From Denitratisoma sp. DHT3 (GTDB taxonomy: Bacteria; Pseudomonadota; Gammaproteobacteria; Burkholderiales; Rhodocyclaceae): a DNA stretch of 64,000 bases. Made by a program: the position numbers and the translations under genes. Under the pieces are notes generated by a model that had not been told where the DNA came from, ran no database searches, and saw nothing but the letters and a program-made list of their open reading frames with translations. The stretch covers positions 1,598,047-1,662,046 of the forward strand of contig NZ_CP020914.1 of the NCBI RefSeq assembly GCF_007833355.1, given 5' to 3'. This document shows, in pieces, positions 26,152 to 35,775 of the stretch. How positions within the stretch are numbered: the first letter of the stretch is position 1; each line of letters opens with the position of its first letter.

Positions 26152-26535
26152 ATGCAACGTACCATGTTGAAGTCCAAGCTGCACCGGGTCACCGTGACCC
26201 AATCCGAACTCCATTACGAGGGTTCCTGCGCCATCGATGAAAACCTGCTGGATGCCGCCGACATCAAGGAATACCAGCAGATCGACATCTACAACGTCAA
26301 CAACGGCGAGCGCTTCACCACCTACGCCATCCGCGCCGAGCGCGGCAGCGGCGCCATTTCGGTCAACGGCGCGGCGGCCCGCCTGGCGGCCCCGGGCGAT
26401 CTGCTGATCATCGCCACCTACGCCACCTACAACGAGATCGAGCTGCAGAAGTACGAACCCGATCTGATCTACGTGGACGCCAAGAACCGCATCACCAACC
26501 AGAAGCACAAGATTCCCGCCCAGGCCGTCGCCTGA
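26152..26535 (+). CDS. panD: Aspartate 1-decarboxylase proenzyme
   Basis: 127 aa, start supported by AGAAGGAACGAAC before the ATG. The self-cleavage site Gly24-Ser25 in YEGSCAID is present, which yields the pyruvoyl cofactor. [27 protein letters not shown] and [10 protein letters not shown] complete the family pattern. It makes beta-alanine from aspartate for PanC. A 120-bp spacer separates it from panC and holds no clear promoter. A strong terminator follows at 26581. Confidence 0.97.
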   Translation: MQRTMLKSKLHRVTVTQSELHYEGSCAIDENLLDAADIKEYQQIDIYNVNNGERFTTYAIRAERGSGAISVNGAAARLAAPGDLLIIATYATYNEIELQKYEPDLIYVDAKNRITNQKHKIPAQAVA

Positions 26536-26580
26536 GCGGCTGAGTCACCGGACCGCCGGATCGTCTCCGGCTCGCTCCCG

Positions 26581-26606
26581 AAGGCCCGCCAATGGCGGGC
26601 CTTTTC
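26581..26606 (+). terminator. Rho-independent terminator after panD
   Basis: AAGGCCCGCC (26581-26590) pairs with GGCGGGCC around a short AAT loop and runs into CTTTT (26601-26605). It closes the panBCD operon and separates it from the nitrate locus. Confidence 0.9.
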
Positions 26607-26835
26607 CGTTGACGGCGCGGCATCGTCACGTCCGCCCTGGCCCGCCATCCGTCCAAGAGAACTAGTTCTTCCGGCCAGTCCGCCGGAGTGACCCCTCCTG
26701 CTTCAGGAGAATGGTCGCCGCCGCCGCCGTTCCCTATGCTGCGCGCACGGTGGCAAAGGTCCGCGTCACAGCGCCAGGCGCCCATTCCATGCCACCCGGA
26801 CAAGCAACTCGAGCGCAAGTTTTGGGAGAACGGAA
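26607..26835 (+). promoter_or_regulatory. Upstream region of the nar locus with inverted repeats
   Basis: It contains a perfect 12-bp palindrome AGAACTAGTTCT (26658-26669), an inverted repeat CTCCTG-CTT-CAGGAG (26695-26709), and a wider one, GGTGGCA (26749-26755) with TGCCACC (26790-26796). No FNR-type TTGAT-N4-ATCAA and no pair of TACYYMT NarL heptamers was found by eye, although a nitrate reductase operon would be expected to have them. The ribosome site GGGAGAACGGAA precedes the narK1 ATG. Confidence 0.4.
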
Positions 26836-28092
26836 ATGGCAACGCACAAGACCAAGCAGCTATCCGTCCTCACCATGAGCACACTCTCCTTCACCGTGTG
26901 CTTCATGGTCTGGATGATGTTCGCGGTGATCGGCATTCCGATCAAGACCCTGCTGCAACTCAACGAGACCCAGTTCGGCCTGCTCACCGCCATGCCGGTG
27001 CTCACCGGCTCCCTGATCCGTCTGCCGCTGGGCATGCTGACCGACCGCTTCGGCGGACGCATCGTGTTCTTCGTGCTGATGCTGTCCACCGTGGTGCCGA
27101 TCTACCTGATCTCCCAGGCCACTCAATACTGGCAGTTCCTGGTGGCGGGCCTGTTCGTCGGCGTGGCCGGCGGTTCGTTCTCGGTGGGCATCGCCTATTG
27201 CGCCCGCTGGTTCGAAAAGAAGAACCAAGGCTTCGCGATGGGGATTTTCGGCGCCGGCAATTCCGGCGCAGCCGTCACCAAGCTGGTGGCGCCCTCCATC
27301 GTCATTGCCTACGGCTGGAACATGGTGCCCCAGGTCTATGCCGTCGCGATGCTGGTCACGGCCCTCGTGTTCTGGTTCTTCAGCTTCGACGACCCCAGCC
27401 ACAAGAGCGGAGCCGCCGTTTCCGTGAAGGAGCAACTGGCGGCCCTGAAGGACCCCAAGGTCTGGAAGTACTGCCAGTACTATTCCATCGTCTTCGGCGG
27501 CTATGTCGGCCTGTCCCTCTGGATGACCAAGTACTACGTCTCGGAATACGGCTTCGACCTGAAGACCGCGGCGCTCCTGGCCGCCTGCTTCTCTCTGCCC
27601 GGCGGCGTGCTGCGCGCCATGGGCGGCTGGATGTCCGACAAGTGGGGCGCCCACAAGGTGACCTGGTGGGTGCTGTGGCTGTCCTGGATCTGCCTGTTCG
27701 TCCTCTCCTATCCCCAGACCGAATTCACCATCAAGACCGTCAGCGGCCCCCAGACCTACGACATCGGCCTGACGCCCACCGTATTCACCATCCTGATGTT
27801 CGCCATGGGCATCGCCTGGGCGGTCGGCAAGGCTTCGGTCTTCAAGTACATCTCCGACGACTACCCGCACAACATCGGCGTCGTCTCCGGCATCGTCGGC
27901 CTGGCCGGCGGCCTGGGCGGCTTCCTGCTGCCGATCATGTTCGGCGCGCTGGTCGACCTGACCGGCGTGCGCTCCAGCTGCTTCATGCTGATGTACGGCG
28001 TGGTCTGGGTTTCCCTGATCTGGATGTACTGGACCGAGGTCCGCGCCACCACCATCCTGCACCGCCGCGTCGCCGTCGACACCCTCGAATAA
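26836..28092 (+). CDS. narK1: Nitrate/nitrite transporter NarK1 type (MFS)
   Basis: 418 aa, twelve hydrophobic segments. The NNP-family signature is present twice in the expected places: FGAGNSGAAVTKLVAPSIV in helix 5 and GIVGLAGGLGGFLLPIMFG in helix 11, with MTDRF-type loop LGMLTDRFGGR between helices 2 and 3. Shorter NarK1-type proteins are thought to act as nitrate/proton symporters. It heads the nar run and is separated by 29 bp from narK2. In several denitrifiers the two are fused as NarK12; here they are separate genes. Confidence 0.92.
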   Translation: MATHKTKQLSVLTMSTLSFTVCFMVWMMFAVIGIPIKTLLQLNETQFGLLTAMPVLTGSLIRLPLGMLTDRFGGRIVFFVLMLSTVVPIYLISQATQYWQFLVAGLFVGVAGGSFSVGIAYCARWFEKKNQGFAMGIFGAGNSGAAVTKLVAPSIVIAYGWNMVPQVYAVAMLVTALVFWFFSFDDPSHKSGAAVSVKEQLAALKDPKVWKYCQYYSIVFGGYVGLSLWMTKYYVSEYGFDLKTAALLAACFSLPGGVLRAMGGWMSDKWGAHKVTWWVLWLSWICLFVLSYPQTEFTIKTVSGPQTYDIGLTPTVFTILMFAMGIAWAVGKASVFKYISDDYPHNIGVVSGIVGLAGGLGGFLLPIMFGALVDLTGVRSSCFMLMYGVVWVSLIWMYWTEVRATTILHRRVAVDTLE

Positions 28093-28121
28093 CGTTCCCG
28101 CCACTTGAAAGGTAATCCATC

Positions 28122-29792
28122 ATGACCGCTAACGCATCGCAGCGCAGCAGCAGCGTCGGCATAGACGCCCCGCGCAGCCGCGGCGTCGATATCGACGACT
28201 GGCGCCCGGAAGACAGCACCTTCTGGGAATCGACCGGCAAGCGCATCGCCAACCGCAACCTCTGGATTTCCATCCCCAGCCTGCTCTGCGGCTTCGCCGT
28301 CTGGCTGATGTGGGGCATCATCACGGTGCAGATGCTGAACCTGGGCTATCCCTTCGAGCAGAAGCAGCTGTTCACGCTCACCGCCATCGCCGGCCTTTCC
28401 GGCGCCACCCTGCGGATTCCGGCCTCCTTCATGATCCGCATCGCCGGCGGCCGCAACACGGTGTTCCTGACCACGGCCTTCCTGATGATCCCGGCCATGC
28501 TCACCGGCATCGCGCTGCAGAGCAAGGACACCCCGCTCTGGATGTTCCAGCTCTGCGCCCTGCTCTCCGGCTTCGGCGGCGGCAACTTCGCCTGCTCGAT
28601 GTCCAACATCAGCGGCTTCTTCCCCAAGCGCCTGCAGGGCACGGGCCTCGGCCTTAATGCCGGCCTCGGCAACTTCGGCGTCACCACCAGCCAGATCCTG
28701 ATCCCCCTGGTGATGACCATAGGCCTGTTCGGCACCATGGGCGGCGACTCCATGATGCTGGTGAAGGACTCCGGCTGGCTGTTCGGCAAGATCAAGGCGG
28801 GCACCCCCACCTTCGTCCAGAACGCCGGTTTCGTCTGGATGCTGCTGCTGGTACCGCTCGCCTTCTTCGGTTTCTTCGGCATGAACAACCTGAAGAGCGT
28901 GTCGCCCAACGTCGGCTCCACCATCGGCGCCTTCATCAAGGTGACCTGGCTCTACCTGCTGGGCCTGGTGATCTCCGCCGTCGGCCTCTACCTCTACCTG
29001 CCCAAGCCCTTCGGCCTGGGTGCCCTCAACATGTGGGCCGCCATGCCGGCCATCATCATCGGCATGCTGGTAGTGATGAAGCTCACCGCCTTCGGTGACA
29101 TGCGCCCCAACCTAGCCAAGCAGTTCAAGATCTTCAGCAACAAGCACACCTGGTCGATGACCGCGCTGTACATCGTCACCTTCGGCTCCTTCATCGGCTT
29201 CTCGATGGCGCTGCCCCTGTCGATCACGGTGATCTTCGGCTTCCAGCACGTGATGGATCCGGCCACCGGCGTCTGGAGCCACGCCCTGAAGAATCCCAAC
29301 GCCCCCTCGGCACTCACCTACGCCTGGATCGGCCCCTTCGTCGGCGCCCTGATCCGCCCCGTCGGCGGCTGGATCTCCGACAAGGTCGGCGGCGCGATCG
29401 TCACCCAGGTGATCTCCCTGGTCATGGTGGTGGCCTCCGCCGCCGCCGGCTACGTGATGATGATGGCCTACCAGTCGCAGACCCCGGAGCAGTACTTCTT
29501 CATCTTCATGTTGCTGTTCATCGTCCTCTTCGCCGCATCCGGCATCGGCAACGGCTCCACCTTCCGCAGCGTCGGCGTGATCTTCGATCGCGAGCAGGCC
29601 GGTCCGGTGCTGGGCTGGACCTCCGCCGTGGCCGCCTACGGGTCCTTCGTCGCCCCGGTGGTGATCGGCGACCAGATCAAGGCTGGTACGCCGGAAGTGG
29701 CGATGTATGGCTTCGCGGTGTTCTACGCCGTCTGCGTCGTCATCAACTGGTGGTTCTACCTGCGCAAGAACGCCTACATCCAGAACCCCTAA
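28122..29792 (+). CDS. narK2: Nitrate/nitrite antiporter NarK2 type (MFS)
   Basis: 556 aa, longer than NarK1 because of a ~40-residue cytosolic N-terminus (DDWRPEDSTFWESTGKRIANR) and a large loop around residues 195-240. The NNP signatures appear as GLGLNAGLGNFGVTTSQIL and the helix 10-11 region GIGNGSTFRSVGVIFDREQAG. The RNLWISIPSLLCGFAVWLMWG start is typical of nitrate/nitrite exchangers that expel the nitrite made by NarG. It is 55 bp upstream of narG, with a GC hairpin in the gap. Confidence 0.92.
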   Translation: MTANASQRSSSVGIDAPRSRGVDIDDWRPEDSTFWESTGKRIANRNLWISIPSLLCGFAVWLMWGIITVQMLNLGYPFEQKQLFTLTAIAGLSGATLRIPASFMIRIAGGRNTVFLTTAFLMIPAMLTGIALQSKDTPLWMFQLCALLSGFGGGNFACSMSNISGFFPKRLQGTGLGLNAGLGNFGVTTSQILIPLVMTIGLFGTMGGDSMMLVKDSGWLFGKIKAGTPTFVQNAGFVWMLLLVPLAFFGFFGMNNLKSVSPNVGSTIGAFIKVTWLYLLGLVISAVGLYLYLPKPFGLGALNMWAAMPAIIIGMLVVMKLTAFGDMRPNLAKQFKIFSNKHTWSMTALYIVTFGSFIGFSMALPLSITVIFGFQHVMDPATGVWSHALKNPNAPSALTYAWIGPFVGALIRPVGGWISDKVGGAIVTQVISLVMVVASAAAGYVMMMAYQSQTPEQYFFIFMLLFIVLFAASGIGNGSTFRSVGVIFDREQAGPVLGWTSAVAAYGSFVAPVVIGDQIKAGTPEVAMYGFAVFYAVCVVINWWFYLRKNAYIQNP

Positions 29793-29805
29793 TTCGAACT
29801 AACCA

Positions 29806-29830
29806 GGCGGCGGGCTCCAAACCCGTCGCC
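29806..29830 (+). other. Intercistronic hairpin between narK2 and narG
   Basis: GGCGGCGGG (29806-29814) pairs with CCCGTCGCC (29822-29830) with one wobble, across a 7-base loop. No T-run follows. It may stabilise or process the narGHJI part of the transcript. Confidence 0.45.
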
Positions 29831-29847
29831 ACCCCAAGGAGACTGTA

Positions 29848-32800
29848 ATGAGCCATTTACTCGACCGACTGAAGTTTTTCGACAAGATCAAGGACACCTT
29901 TTCCGGTGACCACGGCATCGTCACCAACGAAGACCGCAAATGGGAAGACGCCTACCGCAACCGCTGGCGCCACGACAAGGTGGTCCGCTCCACCCACGGC
30001 GTGAACTGCACCGGCGGCTGTTCCTGGAAGATCTTCGTCAAGAACGGCCTGGTGTCCTTCGAGATGCAGCAGACCGACTATCCCCGCACCCGCGAGGACC
30101 TGCCCAACCACGAGCCCCGCGGCTGCCAGCGCGGTGCCTCCTTCTCCTGGTACCTGTATAGCCCCCATCGCATCAAGTACCCGCTGATCCGCGGCCGGCT
30201 GCTGGACCTCTATCGCGCCGAGCGCAAGTCCGGCAAGGACCCGGTGGAAGCCTGGGAAGCCATCCAGGCCGACCCCAAGAAGCGCGACAAATACGTGCGC
30301 GTGCGCGGCCTGGGCGGCTTCGTCCGCACCGACTGGAACGAAGTCAACGAGATCATCGCCGCCGCCAACGTCTACACCATCAAGAAGTGGGGCCCGGACC
30401 GGATCTACGGTTTCTCGCCGATCCCTGCCATGTCGATGATTTCCTACGCCGCCGGCTCCCGCTACCTGTCCCTGATCGGCGGCGCCTGCGGTTCCTTCTA
30501 CGACTGGTACTGCGACCTTCCCGCCGCCTCCCCCCAGACCTGGGGCGAACAGACCGACGTGCCCGAGGCTGCCGACTGGTACAACTCGACCTACCTGATC
30601 ATCACCGGCGCCAACCTGCCGATGACCCGTACGCCGGATGCCCACTTCGCCACCGAAGTGCGCTACAAGGGCACCAAGATCGTCTCCATGGCGCCGGACT
30701 ACGCCGAGTACGTGAAGTTCGCCGACCTCTGGATGCCGGTCAAGCAGGGTACCGACTCCGCCGCCTTCCTGGCCATGGCGCATGTCGCGCTGAAGGAGTT
30801 CTACATCGAGAAGCAGGACCCCTACTTCCAGGAATACGCCCGCAAATACACCGACCTGCCGATGCTGGTGATGCTGCGCAAGTTCGGCGACGGCTACGTC
30901 ACCGACCGCAACCTGCGCGCCTCCGACTTCGACGGCAACCTGGGCGAGGCCAACAATCCCGAGTGGAAGACCGTGGTCTATGACCAGAAGAGCAAGAGCT
31001 ACGTGGCGCCCAACGGCTCCATCGGCTTCCGCTGGGGCGAGGACGGCAAGTGGAACCTGCTGGAGAAGGCCGGCAACGACCAACAGGAAACCCAGGCCGA
31101 ACTCTCCTGCATCGACAACCGCGACGACGTGGTCTCCGTGGGCTTCCCCCACTTCACGCCGGGCGAGAAGGAACTGCTCTACCGCAACGTGCCGGTGAAG
31201 AAGCTGAAACTCGCCTCCGGCGAGGAAGTGCTGGTCGCCAGCGTGTTCGACCTGCAGGTGGCCAACTACGGCATCGACCGCGGCCTCGGCGGCGGCAACG
31301 TCGCCTCCACCTACGACGACGCCAACGTGGCCTACACTCCCGCCTGGGCCGCCAAGGTCACCGGCGTCAAGGCCGCCGACCTGGAGCGCACCGGCCGCGA
31401 GTTCGCCGACAACGCCGCCAAGACCCACGGCAAGTCGATGGTCATCATGGGCGCCGCGATCAACCACTGGTACCACAACGACCTGTCCTACCGCGCCATC
31501 ATGAACCTGCTGCACATCTGCGGCTGCGTCGGCCAGAGCGGCGGCGGCTGGGCGCACTACGTGGGCCAGGAAAAGCTGCGGCCGCAGGCCGGCTGGGCGC
31601 CGATCGCCTTCGCCCTCGACTGGCAGCGTCCGCCCCGGCACCAGAACTCCACCTCCTACTGGTACTTCCACACCGACCAGTGGCGCTACGAGACCCTGGA
31701 CGCCGACGCCATGCTCTCGCCCGCCGGCAGGAACCGCAACAAGGGCATGAAGCTGGCCGACTACAACGTCAAGGCCACCCGCCTGGGCTGGCTGCCCTCG
31801 GCACCCCACTTCAACCGCAACCCGCTGGAACTGGTGGCTGCTGCCGAGAAGGCCGGCGCCAGCGATGAAACGGGCGTCGCCAAGTACGTGGTCGAGCAGC
31901 TGAAGTCGGGCGAGCTGGACATGGCCTACGCCGACGTCGACAACCCGGTGAACTGGCCGCGCAACCTCTTCGTCTGGCGCGCCAACCTGATCGGTACCTC
32001 GGCCAAGGGCCACGAATATTTCCTCAAGCACCTCCTGGGCGCGCAGAACGGTGTGATGCAGGAAGGCGGCGCCGGCAAGGGCTGCACGGAAGTGAAGTGG
32101 CACGAGGAAGGCCCCACCGGCAAGCTCGACCTGATGGTGGACATCAACTTCCGCCTCAACTCCACCGGCGCCTACTCCGACATCATCCTGCCCACCGCCA
32201 CCTGGTACGAGAAGAACGACCTCAACACCACGGACATGCACCCCTTCATCCATCCCCTGGGCGAAGCGGTCACGCCGGGCTGGGAATCCAAGTCCGACTG
32301 GCAAATCTTCAAGACCCTGGCCAAGACCTTCTCCGGCCTCGCCGCCAAGCATCTGGGCGTGAAAAAGGATCTGGTGGCCCTCCCCATGCAGCACGACTCC
32401 GCCATGGAACTGGCCCAGCCCTTCGGCCAGGTCAAGGACTGGAAGCTGGGCGAGTGCGAGCCGGTGCCGGGCAAGACCATGCCGATCCTGAAGGTGGTGG
32501 AGCGCGATTACGGCAGCACCTACAACAAGTACATCGCGCTGGGCCCCCTGATGGTCAAGCTCGGCAACAACGTCAAGGGCATCGACTGGAACACCGAGGA
32601 AGAGTACGAAGAGCTGAAGAAGTGCAACTACACGGTGAAGGAGGAAGGCGTCTCCAAGGGCATGCCCTCGCTCGAGGAAGACATCTACGTCTGCGACGCG
32701 ATCATGCGCATGGCGCCGGAAACCAACGGTGAAGTGGCGCACAAGTCGTGGAGCGCCCTGTCCAAGAAGACCGGCATCGATCACCACCACCTGTACGCCG

Positions 32801-33603
32801 GCCGCCACGAGGACAAGATCACCTTCCGCGACATCACCGCCCAGCCGCGCAAGATCATCACTGCGCCGACCTGGTCCGGCATCGAGTCGGAGAAGGTGTC
32901 CTACACCGCCGGCTACACCAACATCCATGAGCACATCCCGTTCCGCACGCTCACCGGCCGCGCCCACTTCTACCAGGATCACGAGTGGTTCCTCGACTTC
33001 GGCGAGGGCTTCTGCACCTTCAAGCCGCCCGTCGACACCAAGGCCCACGAGATCGTGCCGGACAACGTGAAGCAGAAGCCGCACCTGGTGCTGAGCTGGA
33101 TCACCCCGCACTCCAAGTGGGGCATCCACTCCTCCTACCAGGACAACCTGCGCATGTTGAACCTGTTCCGCGGCGGCCCCTACGTCTGGCTGTCTGAGGA
33201 AGAGGCTGCAGGCATCGGCATCCGCGATAACGACTGGGTCGAGGTGATCAACGCCAACGGCGCCACCGTGGTCCGCGCCGTAGTCTCGCAGCGGGTACCC
33301 AAGGGCATGGCGATCATGTACCACGCCCAGGAGAAGAACGTGAACATGCCCGGCTCCAACAGCACCGGCAAGCGTGGCGGCATCCTCAACTCGCTGACGC
33401 GGGTGGTGGTCAAGCCGACCAACATGGTCGGCGGCTACGCCCAGCTCGCCTACAGCTTCAACTACTACGGCACCGTCGGCTGCAACCGCGACGAAGTGGT
33501 GGTGATCCACAAGATCGAGGACCAGAACATCGACTGGCTGGAGCGGCCTCTCACGGCCGAGCGTGAAGCGGCCCCGAACCCCCCGGGGATCGGCAAGCGC
33601 TGA
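29848..33603 (+). CDS. narG: Respiratory nitrate reductase alpha subunit
   Basis: 1251 aa, full length, with AAGGAGACTGTA before the ATG. The N-terminal FS0 cluster ligands are His50, Cys54, Cys58 and Cys93 (THGVNCTGGCSWK and PRGCQRGAS); the His ligand is the mark of membrane-bound NarG. The molybdenum Asp region is seen in GANLPMTRTPDAHF. It reduces nitrate to nitrite with a bis-MGD cofactor on the cytoplasmic side of the inner membrane, taking electrons through NarH and NarI. Codon use is strongly biased to C/G-ending codons with few rare codons, suggesting high expression. It begins without a Tat signal, as expected for NarG assembled by NarJ. Confidence 0.98.
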   Translation: MSHLLDRLKFFDKIKDTFSGDHGIVTNEDRKWEDAYRNRWRHDKVVRSTHGVNCTGGCSWKIFVKNGLVSFEMQQTDYPRTREDLPNHEPRGCQRGASFSWYLYSPHRIKYPLIRGRLLDLYRAERKSGKDPVEAWEAIQADPKKRDKYVRVRGLGGFVRTDWNEVNEIIAAANVYTIKKWGPDRIYGFSPIPAMSMISYAAGSRYLSLIGGACGSFYDWYCDLPAASPQTWGEQTDVPEAADWYNSTYLIITGANLPMTRTPDAHFATEVRYKGTKIVSMAPDYAEYVKFADLWMPVKQGTDSAAFLAMAHVALKEFYIEKQDPYFQEYARKYTDLPMLVMLRKFGDGYVTDRNLRASDFDGNLGEANNPEWKTVVYDQKSKSYVAPNGSIGFRWGEDGKWNLLEKAGNDQQETQAELSCIDNRDDVVSVGFPHFTPGEKELLYRNVPVKKLKLASGEEVLVASVFDLQVANYGIDRGLGGGNVASTYDDANVAYTPAWAAKVTGVKAADLERTGREFADNAAKTHGKSMVIMGAAINHWYHNDLSYRAIMNLLHICGCVGQSGGGWAHYVGQEKLRPQAGWAPIAFALDWQRPPRHQNSTSYWYFHTDQWRYETLDADAMLSPAGRNRNKGMKLADYNVKATRLGWLPSAPHFNRNPLELVAAAEKAGASDETGVAKYVVEQLKSGELDMAYADVDNPVNWPRNLFVWRANLIGTSAKGHEYFLKHLLGAQNGVMQEGGAGKGCTEVKWHEEGPTGKLDLMVDINFRLNSTGAYSDIILPTATWYEKNDLNTTDMHPFIHPLGEAVTPGWESKSDWQIFKTLAKTFSGLAAKHLGVKKDLVALPMQHDSAMELAQPFGQVKDWKLGECEPVPGKTMPILKVVERDYGSTYNKYIALGPLMVKLGNNVKGIDWNTEEEYEELKKCNYTVKEEGVSKGMPSLEEDIYVCDAIMRMAPETNGEVAHKSWSALSKKTGIDHHHLYAGRHEDKITFRDITAQPRKIITAPTWSGIESEKVSYTAGYTNIHEHIPFRTLTGRAHFYQDHEWFLDFGEGFCTFKPPVDTKAHEIVPDNVKQKPHLVLSWITPHSKWGIHSSYQDNLRMLNLFRGGPYVWLSEEEAAGIGIRDNDWVEVINANGATVVRAVVSQRVPKGMAIMYHAQEKNVNMPGSNSTGKRGGILNSLTRVVVKPTNMVGGYAQLAYSFNYYGTVGCNRDEVVVIHKIEDQNIDWLERPLTAEREAAPNPPGIGKR

Positions 33604-33635
33604 TCAGAGTCGACAGGAACATTTAGGAGATTGTT

Positions 33636-35186
33636 ATGAAAATCCGCGCACAATTCGCAATGGTGTTCAACCTCGATAAGTGCATCGGCTGCCACACCTG
33701 TTCCGTGACGTGTAAGAACGTCTGGACCAACCGCAAGGGGGTGGAGTACGCCTGGTTCAACAACGTCGAGTCCAAGCCCGGCATCGGTTATCCCAAGCAG
33801 TGGGAGAACCAGGAGAAGTGGAAGGGCGGCTGGGAGAAGGTCAACGGCAAGCTGGAACTGAAGGCCGGCGGCCGGGTGAAGAAGATGATCCAGATCTTCG
33901 CCAACCCCAACCTGCCCGAGATCGACGACTACTACGAACCGTTCAGCTACAACTACGCGCGCCTGCAGAACGCGCCGCTGTCCGAGGCGACCCCGACGGC
34001 CCGTCCCGTGTCCCAGATCACCGGCGAACAGATGGACAAGATCACCTGGGGTCCCAACTGGGAAGACGACCTGGCCGGCGAATTCGCCTCCCGCTCGCGG
34101 GACGCGAACTTCAAGGACATGCAGAAGGAGATGTACAAGCAGTTCGAGAACACCTTCCACATGTACCTGCCCCGGATCTGCAACCACTGCATCAATCCGG
34201 CCTGCGTCGCCTCCTGCCCCTCCGGCGCCCTCTACAAGCGTGAAGAGGACGGCATCGTGCTGGCCGACCAGGACCGCTGCCGCGGCTGGCGCATGTGCAT
34301 CTCGGGCTGCCCCTACAAGAAGGTGTTCTTCAACTGGGAATCGTCCAAGGCCGAGAAATGCATCGGCTGCTATCCCCGCGTCGAGAGCGGCCTGCCCACG
34401 GTCTGTTCGGAATCCTGCGTCGGCCGCATCCGCTACAACGGCATCATCCTCTACGATGCCGACAAGCTGCTCGATGCCGCCAGCACCGACAACAGCCAGG
34501 ATCTCTACCAGGCTCATCTGGACCTGTTCGTGGATCCCTTCGACCCGGCGATCATCGAGCAGGCCAAGAAGGACGGCATCAGCATGGACTGGATCATCGC
34601 CGCGCAGAAGTCGCCCATCTACAAGATGGCGGTGCAGTGGAAGATCGCCTTCCCGCTGCATCCCGAGTTCCGCACCCTGCCGATGATCTGGTACGTGCCG
34701 CCGCTCTCCCCGGTGCAGTCGCAGATCGACCAGAAGAACCTGCCCACCGAGTCCGACGGCGTGATCCCCAAGGCTTCCGCCATGCGCCTGCCGGTGCAGT
34801 ATCTGGCCAACCTGCTGACCGCCGGCAAGGAGCAGCCCATCGTCGACGCCCTGAACCGCATGATCGCGATGCGCTCCTACCAGCGCTCGATCCACGTCGA
34901 GGGCAAGGCCGACACCCGCGCCCTGGAAACCGTGGGCATGACCGAGGACATGGCCAAGGAGATGTACCGCTACCTGGCCATCGCCAACTACGAGGACCGT
35001 TTCGTGATTCCGACCTCCCACGAGGAGATCCGTCTCGACGACTACTACGGCTTCCAGGGCCAGAACGGCTTCACCTTCGGCAACGATTCCTCGGCCGGCG
35101 TGTCGCCCAACTCGCTGTTCCCCGAGCGCCGCAAGGAAACCGTCGAGTCCCGTGAGCCGGCTCCGCTGGCCGATCCGCGCGACTGA
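33636..35186 (+). CDS. narH: Respiratory nitrate reductase beta subunit
   Basis: 516 aa with GGAGATTGTT upstream. Four cysteine groups are visible: CIGCHTCSVTCKNVW near the N-terminus, CNHCINPACVASCPSGA, CRGWRMCISGCPYKKVF and CIGCYPRVESGLPTVCSESC. The Trp in CRGWRMC is the usual mark of the [3Fe-4S] centre in NarH. The subunit wires electrons from the NarI haems to NarG. It is 32 bp after narG and 10 bp before narJ. Confidence 0.98.
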   Translation: MKIRAQFAMVFNLDKCIGCHTCSVTCKNVWTNRKGVEYAWFNNVESKPGIGYPKQWENQEKWKGGWEKVNGKLELKAGGRVKKMIQIFANPNLPEIDDYYEPFSYNYARLQNAPLSEATPTARPVSQITGEQMDKITWGPNWEDDLAGEFASRSRDANFKDMQKEMYKQFENTFHMYLPRICNHCINPACVASCPSGALYKREEDGIVLADQDRCRGWRMCISGCPYKKVFFNWESSKAEKCIGCYPRVESGLPTVCSESCVGRIRYNGIILYDADKLLDAASTDNSQDLYQAHLDLFVDPFDPAIIEQAKKDGISMDWIIAAQKSPIYKMAVQWKIAFPLHPEFRTLPMIWYVPPLSPVQSQIDQKNLPTESDGVIPKASAMRLPVQYLANLLTAGKEQPIVDALNRMIAMRSYQRSIHVEGKADTRALETVGMTEDMAKEMYRYLAIANYEDRFVIPTSHEEIRLDDYYGFQGQNGFTFGNDSSAGVSPNSLFPERRKETVESREPAPLADPRD

Positions 35187-35196
35187 GGAGAACATC

Positions 35197-35751
35197 ATGC
35201 AAATCTTCAAACTGATCGCACTGCTGCTGAACTACCCCAGCGACGAGGATCTGGCGGCGCTGACCGAGGCGGTGCGGGACGAGGGAGCGGGCTCGACCCG
35301 CACCCTGGTCGCGCGCCTGGACGACGAAGGCCGGCTTGGCGACGAGGAGGTCGCCGCGGTGGCCCACTTCATCGACCACCTGCTGGCAACCGATCCGACC
35401 CAACTGCGCGCCGACTACGTCCAGACCTTCGACATGACGCCGGAACACAGCCTGCATCTGACCCACCACATCTTCGGTGAGGAAAAGACCCGCGGCCCGG
35501 CGCTGATCGACCTGGGCGAGATCTACCGCAGCTACGGCCTGGCCCACGACCCCAAGGAACTGCCCGACTTCCTGCCCCTGATCCTGGAGTTCGTCTCCGG
35601 CCTGGAGGCGGAGGAAGGCCGCGTGTTCCTGGCCGACATGGGCAAGGTCCTCGGCGTCCTGGCCACCCATCTTGAACAAGCCGGCAGCCCCTACGCATCC
35701 CTGATCCGGATCGTCGAGGCTCACGGTTCCCTGGCTCGGCTTGCCGCCTGA
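35197..35751 (+). CDS. narJ: Nitrate reductase molybdenum cofactor assembly chaperone
   Basis: 184 aa from ATG 35197 with GAGGAG upstream; the open frame extends into narH. It is an all-helical protein of the TorD/NarJ family: FKLIALLLNYPSDEDLAALT, YVQTFDMTPEHSLHLTHHIFGE and GLAHDPKELPDFLPLILEF. It binds immature NarG in the cytosol for cofactor insertion and is not part of the final enzyme. The length is a little short of E. coli NarJ (236 aa), mostly at the C-terminus, as common in betaproteobacteria. Confidence 0.95.
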   Translation: MQIFKLIALLLNYPSDEDLAALTEAVRDEGAGSTRTLVARLDDEGRLGDEEVAAVAHFIDHLLATDPTQLRADYVQTFDMTPEHSLHLTHHIFGEEKTRGPALIDLGEIYRSYGLAHDPKELPDFLPLILEFVSGLEAEEGRVFLADMGKVLGVLATHLEQAGSPYASLIRIVEAHGSLARLAA

Positions 35752-35775
35752 GACCACGGTTAGGAGAAACCAATC

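Noticed and set aside
29857..33510. A very long open frame (about 1217 codons) antisense to narG
   Set aside because: It mirrors strong G/C third-position bias of narG; the translation is Val/Gly/His/Asp-rich without motifs, and narG itself has all catalytic residues.
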